Source: Flammeovirgaceae bacterium (GTDB lineage: Bacteria; Bacteroidota; Bacteroidia; Cytophagales; Cyclobacteriaceae). From it: a stretch of 35,065 nt of DNA. The stretch is from positions 1 through 35,065 of the forward strand of contig JAJTGY010000040.1 of the NCBI GenBank assembly GCA_021298015.1. Reading direction: 5' to 3'. Made by a program: the position numbers and the translations under genes. Position 1 is the stretch's first letter, and each line of letters starts with the position of its first letter. Below, piece after piece: positions 1 to 5,763 of the stretch. Below the pieces are notes generated by a model. It made no database searches. It was not told the origin of the DNA and saw nothing but the letters and a program-made list of their open reading frames with translations.

Positions 1-134
1 AGCTCAATAGAGTAACCAGTAATGTCAATACCAGCTTCTTGCGCAAGCTGCTCTACATGGGCATGGTCTTTAGCAATTGCGTGAAACAAAATTGTTGAAG
101 GCTCTGTGCTGTCGAAGATGTTGTAAGAGTTCAT
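1..134 (-). CDS. Partial hypothetical protein (N-terminal 44 residues only)
   Basis: An open - strand frame starts with ATG at 134 and runs off the left edge. The visible N-terminus begins MNSYNIFDSTEP and contains KDHAHVEQLAQEAGIDI. No family was recognised. It lies downstream of the early block and is separated from it by a 197-bp AT-rich gap carrying repeats and a promoter-like element. It may therefore begin a new prophage transcription unit, perhaps a middle or lysogeny gene. The base composition looks more AT-rich than the early operon, which could mean a different origin. Confidence 0.5.
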   Translation of the reverse strand, partial: MNSYNIFDSTEPSTILFHAIAKDHAHVEQLAQEAGIDITGYSIE

Positions 135-163
135 AATGTTTTGTTGTTTTAATTATGATGTAA

Positions 164-189
164 ATATATACCATATATACGATATATAC
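164..189. promoter_or_regulatory. Three direct 9-bp repeats (ATATATACN) upstream of the 1..134 gene
   Basis: The octamer ATATATAC occurs at 164-171, 173-180 and 182-189, an exact 9-bp period. The array lies about 30 bp upstream of the ATG at 134. On the - strand a -7-like element (TATATTTA, one mismatch to TAnnTTTG) overlaps it. Regularly phased copies over a promoter suggest a regulator or iteron site. The rest of 135-331 is AT-rich non-coding sequence with a weak A/T hairpin at 231-245 that could end the early operon. Confidence 0.4.
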
Positions 190-331
190 AAGCGAAAGTT
201 TAAAATATTTTTCCCCCTCGCTTTAAAGACAAAAAACCCGTTTTTCATAGCAAATTGAGGGTTAGCCAAAAACCGCAATTAAACCCCAAATACGTTGGCA
301 TCCATTGATGCGGATGCCAACAGCTATTCAA

Positions 332-589
332 CTACCTGCATTTCTTGCAATCGTCAATGGGTTGCCACTGCACCTGCGTGTAGTTGGTAAAGCCGCTGAT
401 GCCGCCAATGTTTACATTGCTGCCGGCCTGGTGCTCTTTTTCGGTGCAGCAACGGATGAACACGCGGCCCTTGCTCGGGTCGGATTTCGATATGCCGGTC
501 TGGCAGCCATACTGCGGGCCTTCGTCTTCGCGGCACTGGCTAAACGTGAGGGCGCTGATGAGCGCCAGGAGGGTGATGATCTTTTTCAT
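332..589 (-). CDS. Small Cys-rich prophage lipoprotein
   Basis: This 85-residue protein starts with MKKIITLLALISALTFSQC: a lysine-initiated hydrophobic segment ending at a Cys that can serve as the lipidation residue (position 19). The mature part has five more cysteines (C29, a CC pair near 47-48, and two near the C-terminus in DDCKKC), which suggests disulfides or metal binding outside the cytoplasm. No family was recognised. It appears to be the last gene of the early block. Phage lipoproteins often act in superinfection exclusion; that role is only a guess here. Confidence 0.7.
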   Translation of the reverse strand: MKKIITLLALISALTFSQCREDEGPQYGCQTGISKSDPSKGRVFIRCCTEKEHQAGSNVNIGGISGFTNYTQVQWQPIDDCKKCR

Positions 590-608
590 GGGTGAATGAA
601 TTTTAGTT

Positions 609-1053
609 TTATGCAGTTAAGTTACGAATCAGTCGCTTATAGTCCTGCTTGTTGAAGCATTTGTACAGGTTGTCTTTCGTGGCCCGGGCCACCAGCTTAT
701 CGGCCATGGCCTGCGTTATGGGTGTGCTCTTGTGCAGGGCAATACAAAAGTCGCGCTCGAGCACGAACAGGAAGCCTCGGTTGAGCAGCTTGTACACGGT
801 GTCGCAAATGATCTCGGCTTTGGGCAGGTTGCTGATGTTGATTTTACCCTCGCGCACTTTGTTGCCGTAGCCTATCATGCGCAGCATAACGGTGGGCTTC
901 ATCAGCGGGTACTTGTTGCACAGGCGGCTCAGCTTCTTGTACTCCGGCACGCCCTGCAGGGTGTAGAAGTTGACAAAATTGGCGCTTGTCCAGCTCGCGG
1001 TTGCTCATGATGGGCACGAAGCGATCGTAGTCAGTGGTCTTGATCAGTTGCAT
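609..1053 (-). pseudogene. ParB-like protein remnant with an internal frameshift
   Basis: Two overlapping - strand frames make one protein if a single base is removed. The first (ATG at 1053, MQLIKTTDYDRFVPI...NRELDKRQF) continues into the second (VNFYTLQGVPEYKKL... to a stop at 609) across an A4 run at 975-978 (+ strand). The joined product is about 147 residues. The segment resembles the beginning (YDxFxxxxxNRxxDxR) and the C-terminal helical part of phage ParB-nuclease-like proteins, but the catalytic core between them seems absent. It sits between a 192-residue unknown gene and a lipoprotein gene. The shift could be a sequencing error, programmed slippage or real decay. The family call is tentative. 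Confidence 0.55.
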
Positions 1054-1058
1054 GGCTT

Positions 1059-1637
1059 TTAATTGGTGTTTGGTTGTTCGTTGTTGGTTTGCTGCCACAC
1101 GCCATCGACCCTGCGCCAGCCCAGGGCGTGCAGGTGCTGGCGGTAGGCGCTCAGCTTTTCCGGGCTCAAAGTTTTCTCGTAGTCGGCATCGGGGTGTGCG
1201 GGGAAGGATTGCTTGCGGGGCGCCCCGTTGCGGGCCAGGTCGCGCACTTCGTTGTAGTGGCGCACGTAGTCGCTGATGCTTTTGAGCCCGGCCAGCGGGT
1301 AGGCATTGGCCGCAAAGTACACGCGCAGCAACTCGGGCGTTACGGTTACGCTGGCAATGTTGGCGCGCTCTTCCTTGGTTGGCCGGTAGGCCACGCCCTT
1401 ATGTTGCTGGTAGGCCATCATAAAGGCAGCCAGCTTTTCGCTTACGGTCCGCGGTTTCAGTTCGGTTACCACAATGCCGGTGTGGCGTTTCAGCTCAGCC
1501 TCGGACAGCGGCACGCGGGGCAGTACGTTGGCCAGCAGCGGGCCCTCCACCTCGTTGATGAAGTACTGCAGCACACCACTGGCATACTGCGCGTAGGCGG
1601 CACCGCGCGTGAGGGGTATGGTGATTTTGTAAGTCAC
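1059..1637 (-). CDS. Prophage protein of unknown function (192 aa)
   Basis: The frame starts with GTG at 1637 and overlaps the upstream ATPase stop by 4 bp, so it is probably translationally coupled to it. The protein is soluble-looking and mixed charged, with no signal peptide or membrane segment. A region rich in K/E/R near residues 85-95 precedes a helical stretch (PELLRVYFAANAYPL). The C-terminal 30 residues (YRQHLHALGWRRVDGVW) look like a compact basic/aromatic module. No family was recognised. Its position after a RecA-fold ATPase suggests a DNA-processing role in the early phase, but nothing in the sequence proves this. Confidence 0.75.
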   Translation of the reverse strand: MTYKITIPLTRGAAYAQYASGVLQYFINEVEGPLLANVLPRVPLSEAELKRHTGIVVTELKPRTVSEKLAAFMMAYQQHKGVAYRPTKEERANIASVTVTPELLRVYFAANAYPLAGLKSISDYVRHYNEVRDLARNGAPRKQSFPAHPDADYEKTLSPEKLSAYRQHLHALGWRRVDGVWQQTNNEQPNTN

Positions 1638-2416
1638 GAGGTAAGTCCGTTTGATTTCACCAGGTGACCAAGGCCGGCCTTTACTGCGCAGCCGAAATCC
1701 ACGCAGGCATCGTGTCCGTCACATTCGCTGCAGGCCTCAAATTCATCGTCATCATCATCCCTATCGTTGTAGTCTTTGTCGTATTTGGGCTGATCGAGTT
1801 TAAGCTGATCGCCCACGCGGGGCTTTTTGTCCCAGATGACAAAGTCCTGGTTGCCGCCAAACCGGCTGCGGCACTTGGCTTTAAAGTCGTGCACGTGCAC
1901 CACAATGTCTACCATGTACTCGATGTCTTTGGCAAACTTGCCCGCGGGCTTGCCGGCCTGCTCCCAGCAGATAATGATGAAGCTCTTGCGCGGAAAGAGG
2001 GTAACCAGTTTGATGTACTGCTGGGCCGTGAGCTTCATGTAGTCGCGGCTGTCAATAAAAATGAACTTGCCGCGGTTCTGGCCTTTGAGGTATTCCACCA
2101 GGTCGGCAAAAAAGTACTGATCGCCCAGCATGAACCGGCCATCGGGTATCTCGTGCATGGCCTCGCGCACCATGGCATCCTGCGTGGTTTTGGTGTCGCC
2201 TTCTTCAATGGAGCTGTAGAACACCTTGCCGAAGTTGCTGGCCAGGTATTTCGCAAAGCCCATCATCATGGTGGTTTTGCCGTTTTTCGGGTGGCCGTAC
2301 GCCAGCATGTGAAACGGGTCGCTCGGCTGGCCGAAGCTTTCGGCCCAGCGCCCGGTGAAGGGCAGCGTGTGGTAGTTTTTGTTGATGATCTGGCTTACGC
2401 CTAGTGTGCGTGGCAT
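1634..2416 (-). CDS. RecA-fold P-loop ATPase (Sak4/RadA-like)
   Basis: This 260-residue protein has a Walker A motif GHPKNGKT at residues 41-48 and a Walker B-like strand KFIFIDSRD near 117-125. The topology and size fit a single RecA-like core, as in phage Sak4-type or AAA_24 ATPases used in recombination. After the core comes a very acidic stretch (RDDDDDEFE) and a short Cys cluster (CSECDGHDAC, then FGC) that may bind metal. It belongs to the early operon and overlaps the next gene by 4 bp. A role in strand annealing or recombination is inference; RadA/KaiC-like assignment is an alternative. Confidence 0.75.
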   Translation of the reverse strand: MPRTLGVSQIINKNYHTLPFTGRWAESFGQPSDPFHMLAYGHPKNGKTTMMMGFAKYLASNFGKVFYSSIEEGDTKTTQDAMVREAMHEIPDGRFMLGDQYFFADLVEYLKGQNRGKFIFIDSRDYMKLTAQQYIKLVTLFPRKSFIIICWEQAGKPAGKFAKDIEYMVDIVVHVHDFKAKCRSRFGGNQDFVIWDKKPRVGDQLKLDQPKYDKDYNDRDDDDDEFEACSECDGHDACVDFGCAVKAGLGHLVKSNGLTS

Positions 2417-2431
2417 AGTGGTGGGTGGTTT

Positions 2432-2647
2432 TTAGTGAGTGGTGGCGCGGCCTACGGTTATCTTCAGGCTCTCGCGCAGTTGCTTGCGGGCGTGCTCGGC
2501 ATCGTGGGCATCAATGCTTACTTTGGTGCGCAGTATGGCGTGCGGCACCAGCGGGTGCGTGATGAGGATGTTGACATAGTACGTGCGCGGAAACACGTTG
2601 CGCGATTTCAGCCCGAGGCGATGGCGGATAAAGTTCCAGATGGTCAT
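2432..2647 (-). CDS. Small prophage protein of unknown function (71 aa)
   Basis: The start is taken as ATG 2647 (MTIWNFIRHRLGLKSR), because this leaves only 2 bp after the preceding gene's stop at 2650; upstream in-frame starts would overlap that gene heavily. The N-terminus is basic. The middle (TYYVNILITHPLVPHAIL) is a beta-rich hydrophobic stretch, and the C-terminal part has an amphipathic helix (AEHARKQLRESLKI). That pattern, a strand followed by a helix with a basic end, is seen in small nucleic-acid-binding or scaffold proteins. No family was recognised. Confidence 0.6.
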   Translation of the reverse strand: MTIWNFIRHRLGLKSRNVFPRTYYVNILITHPLVPHAILRTKVSIDAHDAEHARKQLRESLKITVGRATTH

Positions 2648-2649
2648 GA

Positions 2650-2898
2650 TCAGATGTGATTGCGGATGTCGAAATCGGGCCGCATGGCGGTGAGGTAGGT
2701 GATGGTACACCGGGCCTGGTCAACGGGCTGCTTGTCTACGTTGCGCAAGATGTTGTCGATCATCTCGCTGCCGTAGAAGTAGTTTCGCTCGAAGAACTGC
2801 ATCACCGTGTCGCGGTTGTAGTGCTTGCGTAAATGGTTGCTGAGGTCGCGTACTTCGCGCCAGCGGTGCAGCATGCGTTGTTTGCTCTTTCGGCTCAT
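2650..2898 (-). CDS. Small prophage protein of unknown function (82 aa)
   Basis: The frame starts with ATG at 2898 and overlaps the upstream zinc-ribbon gene by 4 bp. The N-terminus is strongly basic (MSRKSKQRMLHRWREVR). The rest is predicted helical with charged and aromatic residues (MQFFERNYFYGSEMIDNILRN). No signal peptide or motif was found. A DNA- or RNA-contacting accessory role is possible from the basic head, but no family was recognised. Confidence 0.65.
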   Translation of the reverse strand: MSRKSKQRMLHRWREVRDLSNHLRKHYNRDTVMQFFERNYFYGSEMIDNILRNVDKQPVDQARCTITYLTAMRPDFDIRNHI

Positions 2899-3254
2899 AT
2901 CTTTTTGAAAAAGTAGGATTGAATTCTTTCAAGCTGGGTAATGGCCTGGCGCAGCTCGCTGGCGGTCATCTTGTCGATAGGCTTTTTAACCACGCTTTTA
3001 TCGCTGTTAAAAAACCCGTTAACATGCTGCCAGCAGAGCTGCTTTCGGTCCGTGCCTACCTCAGATGCGGTTTGGGGTTTATCCCACCCCATGCTGTAGC
3101 CCATAGCCAGGAGCTTGCGCACCATTTTGCTCTTCTGCTCGGCAAAGTACCGGGCGTTCTGCTCGTGCGTAACGTGCTGGGTGGCCTTGGTGGGGCCGCC
3201 ACATACGGGGCAGTCGGGGCGCGTGGTGGTAACCTGGCAGTTGGGGCAGTGCAT
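2895..3254 (-). CDS. Zinc-ribbon protein with a possible GemA/Gp16-like C-terminal part
   Basis: The protein (119 aa from ATG 3254; a TTG at 3266 is possible) begins MHCPNCQ and has a second CxxC (CPVCGG) 12 residues on, forming a four-Cys zinc ribbon. The remainder contains a helical region (SKMVRKLLAMGYSMGW) and ends KMTASELRQAITQLERI, which recalls the last helix of Mu Gp16/GemA (DUF1018) proteins. It directly follows gam, and gemA follows gam in Mu, so position agrees. The GemA link rests on weak resemblance plus order; the zinc ribbon is clear. Confidence 0.65.
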   Translation of the reverse strand: MHCPNCQVTTTRPDCPVCGGPTKATQHVTHEQNARYFAEQKSKMVRKLLAMGYSMGWDKPQTASEVGTDRKQLCWQHVNGFFNSDKSVVKKPIDKMTASELRQAITQLERIQSYFFKKI

Positions 3255-3266
3255 GGCGATGATCAA

Positions 3267-3785
3267 TTAGCCGATTACCAATTCCTCTGATTTGGCCTCG
3301 ACAAAAAACGTTTCGTCCTGAACAACGCTGAGGCCTATGCGGCCCAGTTTGTTCATCACCTCCTGGTCGTTGCGGTGGGCAATAATCAGGTCCTTGTTGG
3401 CTTCCTCCTTCACGCGCACGAACTCGGCATTGATCTGGCGGAGATCCTCGATGATACCTTCCCAGGTTACCTTCTTGCTTTTTTCCACCTTGGGCGTACC
3501 CATGCGGAAACCGATGAGGCCGTGCGGCAGCTCGATGCTTTTGCGCTGCACAAACAGATCATCGCGGTGGTGTTCGGCATACGCCTGCAGTGTATCCACG
3601 GCTTCCTCGCGCTGTTGGTTCAGGGCTTGCAGCTTCAGTTCGTACTTGCGCACAATCTCCTGCTTCTGCAGTTCGATTTCGGCCTCAATCGATTTGATCT
3701 TAGAGGTGGCCACGGCAAACTTTCGCATTTGCTCAGGCAACTCTTCTGCGTTGATGATGGTGGTTACTTTCTTTTTCGTTCTCAT
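3267..3785 (-). CDS. gam: Host-nuclease inhibitor protein Gam (Mu Gam family)
   Basis: Mu Gam binds double-stranded DNA ends and shields phage DNA from host exonucleases; it is related to Ku. This 172-residue protein has the family layout: a long N-terminal coiled coil (about residues 20-75, EAEIELQKQEIVRKYELKL), then a short core with LPHGLIGFRMG, VTWEGIIEDLRQ, RVKEEANKD and an ending beta segment (LSVVQDETFFVEA). The start was set at ATG 3785, since it overlaps the preceding 48-residue gene by 4 bp and gives the usual Gam length. It sits in the early operon, as in Mu. Confidence 0.87.
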   Translation of the reverse strand: MRTKKKVTTIINAEELPEQMRKFAVATSKIKSIEAEIELQKQEIVRKYELKLQALNQQREEAVDTLQAYAEHHRDDLFVQRKSIELPHGLIGFRMGTPKVEKSKKVTWEGIIEDLRQINAEFVRVKEEANKDLIIAHRNDQEVMNKLGRIGLSVVQDETFFVEAKSEELVIG

Positions 3786-3928
3786 TCTAGTGGTTGTTTG
3801 GTTAGTGTTGATGCTTCGGTTTTTGTGATTAGTTTGACAAAACATTTCGGTAGCCGGGCGGTGCTGTTGTGAAACAACACCACGTAGGCTGCACTGCCGA
3901 TGATGGTTATGCGGCAGTGCTTTTTCAT
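3782..3928 (-). CDS. 48-residue prophage microprotein locked between neighbours by ATGA overlaps
   Basis: This short frame (MKKHCRITIIGSAAYVVLFH...) starts with ATG at 3928, overlapping the stop of the 3925-4287 gene by 4 bp, and its TGA overlaps the ATG of gam by 4 bp. Two such junctions are unlikely by chance and match the style of the whole operon. The protein has a basic N-terminus and a short hydrophobic stretch (residues 7-20), then a Lys/Thr-rich tail. It could be a small membrane-associated or kil-like toxin, which Mu encodes in a similar place, but no similarity is claimed. Confidence 0.6.
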   Translation of the reverse strand: MKKHCRITIIGSAAYVVLFHNSTARLPKCFVKLITKTEASTLTKQPLE

Positions 3929-4287
3929 CGTGTAATGGATTTGATTACCTGGTGGTAGCCGTGGCCGTGCGGATCGATGAAGCTGCTGTTGCCTACGCTG
4001 TGGAAGTGGTTGTACCACTCGGCGTGGCCGAGGTAATACTCCCAGCGCTGGTAGTGGTTGATGAAGCGCAGGTCGCACTTGTGCCACTCCAGCTTAAAGA
4101 AGCCCCAGAACTGGCGCGTGCTGGTCATGGCCGTCTGGTCGCTGCCGGTACAGCCGATGCTCTCCAGCCACTCGTAGGCGGCTTCGAACATGCGGGCGTT
4201 TTGCTCATCGGGCGAGAGGCCGGTGAGCTCGTGCACGCGCGCCTGCACGCGCGCGATGTCAGTCTGGACGGTGAGCAGAGTATTCAT
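3925..4287 (-). CDS. Prophage protein of unknown function (120 aa)
   Basis: The frame opens with ATG at 4287, overlapping the DnaA-like gene by 4 bp. The N-terminal third is helical (VQTDIARVQARVHELTGLSPDEQNAR cut here by a basic turn). The centre and end are rich in Trp, Tyr, Phe and His (WGFFKLEWHKCD, HYQRWEYYLGHAEW, HGHGYHQV). The His density near the end (HFHS, DPHGHGYH) could bind metal. No family was recognised. It is coupled to DnaA-like and gam genes, so an early replication-phase role is plausible. Confidence 0.7.
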   Translation of the reverse strand: MNTLLTVQTDIARVQARVHELTGLSPDEQNARMFEAAYEWLESIGCTGSDQTAMTSTRQFWGFFKLEWHKCDLRFINHYQRWEYYLGHAEWYNHFHSVGNSSFIDPHGHGYHQVIKSITR

Positions 4288-4670
4288 GACTGGATAGGGG
4301 TTGCTGGATGCTGGATGCTCGCTTGCGCCCGGGTAAACTCGGCCTGCACCTGGAGCATTTTGGCAGCCGATTCTTCTTTGGTAAAAAGAAACCTTTCAGC
4401 CCGGTTAAGTAGGTGGATTACGGTGCTGTGGTCACCATAACCGAGATCCGCAGCGATGCGGAACAGCGTGGACGTTGTATTGTAGCGCAGCACGTAAGCG
4501 TAGGTCATGCGCGCATTGACAATGTCGAAGTGCTTGTCGCGGATGCAAAGCATGGCCGGTGTAATGCCAAACGCCCGGCATACCAGATCAGTCAATATCT
4601 GGTTGTTCCTGCGCGACATGTCCCACTCGTAGCCGCGCCTTCTTTTCGGTAGCCAGGTGTGTGAGCTCAT
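4284..4670 (-). CDS. DnaA domain IV-like DNA-binding protein
   Basis: This 128-residue protein resembles the C-terminal DNA-binding domain of DnaA without the AAA+ part. Residues about 22-95 follow the domain's pattern: ILTDLVCRAFGITPAML (initial helix), then NARMTYAYVLRY (long helix with the AR motif), then IAADLGYGDHSTVIHLLNR, which matches the DnaA signature helix-turn-helix around xDHSTVxH. The usual basic residue two positions before the His is Gly here (GDH instead of RDH or KDH), so binding specificity may differ. It is in the middle of the early operon, overlapping both neighbours by 4 bp. It may bind DnaA boxes or control phage replication or transcription. Confidence 0.75.
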   Translation of the reverse strand: MSSHTWLPKRRRGYEWDMSRRNNQILTDLVCRAFGITPAMLCIRDKHFDIVNARMTYAYVLRYNTTSTLFRIAADLGYGDHSTVIHLLNRAERFLFTKEESAAKMLQVQAEFTRAQASIQHPATPIQS

Positions 4671-5005
4671 ATTGCCAGGGCTTTAAGTATCTCGGCCTTC
4701 AGTTCGATCATGTACGCGCTGGGGCTGTGGGCAATGGCAATGGTTACTGCCAGGGCCTCGGCCCGCGTGAGCTGCAGGCGGATGTACTCCTGCTGGCCGT
4801 GGTTGCCGGACATTGTGAACGGCCGCTCGAGCACGGCCACCATCAAGTTGTAAAGCGGCTGCACGTTGAACAGCCGCTCGTTGTCCTCTGCAAAGTACAC
4901 CATGGCGGTTTTGTAGAAGAAGCTGTTGACAAAGCGTGACATGCGCACGTTCACCTTGCCGGTGGGGCTCAGCTTTACCTGCAGGTGCTTAAACTTTGTT
5001 TTCAT
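4667..5005 (-). CDS. Prophage protein of unknown function (112 aa)
   Basis: ATG at 5005 lies inside the 3' end of the upstream coiled-coil gene (17-bp overlap), and the stop overlaps the DnaA-like gene by 4 bp. The N-terminus is basic (MKTKFKHLQVKL), followed by alternating strand-like segments (KVNVRMSRFVNSFFYK, TAMVYFAEDNERLFNV) and a C-terminal helical region (LTRAEALAVTIAIAHSPSAYM). No cysteines, signal peptide or known motif. Unrecognised; soluble and probably cytoplasmic. Confidence 0.7.
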   Translation of the reverse strand: MKTKFKHLQVKLSPTGKVNVRMSRFVNSFFYKTAMVYFAEDNERLFNVQPLYNLMVAVLERPFTMSGNHGQQEYIRLQLTRAEALAVTIAIAHSPSAYMIELKAEILKALAI

Positions 5006-5354
5006 ACACCAGTTTTTTCAGTTGGTTAACCTTACCCTGCACCTCTTGCTTCAAGTAGGTGAGCTCTTCGATGGTGAAGGCATCCATGGTGTTTTGAATT
5101 TCTATTTCCATAAGGCGCATTTCGCTTTCGTAGGCATCAATCAACTTGAGGCGCAGCTGCCGCAGTTGTTCCTTCAGGGTTTCCAGTTCGGCCCTGCGCT
5201 CGGCCAGCGCCTGCTGGTAATCGGCCACGTTCGGGTTCATGGCCCCGGCCAGGCGCTCACTCAGCAGGGTTATCTCCTGGTTAAGCTGAACCAGGCGCAC
5301 CACCACCGGGCCAATGGCGCTGTTGATCTGATCAAGTACGGCTACGCGTGTCAT
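4989..5354 (-). CDS. Coiled-coil prophage protein (121 aa)
   Basis: Almost the whole protein is helical with heptad-like spacing, for example LNQEITLLSERLAGAM and AERRAELETLKEQLRQLRLK, broken near residues 38-45 (NPNVADY). The end is also heptad-like (LTYLKQEVQGKVNQLKKL). It overlaps the preceding gene by 4 bp and the next by 17 bp. Long antiparallel coils of this kind occur in phage scaffold, Gam-like and kinetochore-like adaptor proteins. Nothing identifies which; function unknown. Confidence 0.7.
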   Translation of the reverse strand: MTRVAVLDQINSAIGPVVVRLVQLNQEITLLSERLAGAMNPNVADYQQALAERRAELETLKEQLRQLRLKLIDAYESEMRLMEIEIQNTMDAFTIEELTYLKQEVQGKVNQLKKLVYENKV

Positions 5355-5626
5355 AAGGCGTGGGTTTTTAAAAGTGACTGTTCAATAGCTTCGAGCAGCG
5401 GCAGGTTATCGACATCGATAATCACCTGGGCGCGGTTATCGGTGGCCAGCAACTGGCGCATGCCGCGGATAAAATCGACCTGCTGCGGCACGCTGCAGGG
5501 CTCCAGCCTGCGGGGCGCATGGCTACACTGGCAGTGGGGGAAGTGGCACTCGTTGGGGCGGCAGCCGCCTGCCAGATCAAACTCGTAGCCTTCGGTAAAG
5601 TTGTGGGCGCTGTTGGTGTTCATCAT
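5351..5626 (-). CDS. Small Cys/His-rich prophage protein (91 aa)
   Basis: The N-terminal half has a Cys/His cluster, GCRPNECHFPHCQCSH, followed by another Cys (LEPC). This could form a compact zinc site. The C-terminal half (QVDFIRGMRQLLATDN, then VIIDVDNLPLLEAIEQSLL) is helical with one strand. The start (ATG 5626, or the next ATG at 5623) overlaps the preceding lipoprotein gene's stop. No known family was recognised; a zinc-stabilised DNA- or protein-binding module is inferred. Confidence 0.65.
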   Translation of the reverse strand: MMNTNSAHNFTEGYEFDLAGGCRPNECHFPHCQCSHAPRRLEPCSVPQQVDFIRGMRQLLATDNRAQVIIDVDNLPLLEAIEQSLLKTHAL

Positions 5627-5763
5627 CGTCCGGTTTTAGGGTTGTAGCGGTAGTTGTCTTGCTTTACTACCCGGGCCTGGCCGGGGTAGGGCGTGCAGCT
5701 GCTGGCCCACACCATGATGAGCACCAGCAGCAGAAACAGCAGCAGGGTTATCAGGCGTCTCAT
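5623..5763 (-). CDS. 46-residue lipoprotein encoded between the MuB-type gene and the Cys/His-rich gene
   Basis: The frame starts at ATG 5763, whose ATGA contains the MuB-type gene's stop, and ends at TGA 5623-5625, overlapping the ATG at 5626 of the next gene. The product begins MRRLITLLLFLLLVLIMVW and then ASSC, a short basic head, a strongly hydrophobic core and a lipobox-like Cys at residue 23. About 23 mature residues follow (TPYPGQARVVKQDNYRYN). The paired overlaps and signal structure support a real gene. It is likely an envelope-anchored peptide; superinfection exclusion or a lysis-type role are possibilities only. Confidence 0.65.
   Translation of the reverse strand: MRRLITLLLFLLLVLIMVWASSCTPYPGQARVVKQDNYRYNPKTGR

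Noticed and set aside
231-245. AAAAAACCCGTTTTT hairpin as a strong terminator of the early operon
   Set aside because: The stem is only A/T with a small loop; it may aid termination but cannot be called one with confidence.
1074-2404. Long + strand open frames opposite the prophage early genes (197 and 246 residues)
   Set aside because: They are antisense to genes with clear motifs (RecA-fold ATPase), lack starts with signals, and have shadow-type low-complexity composition.
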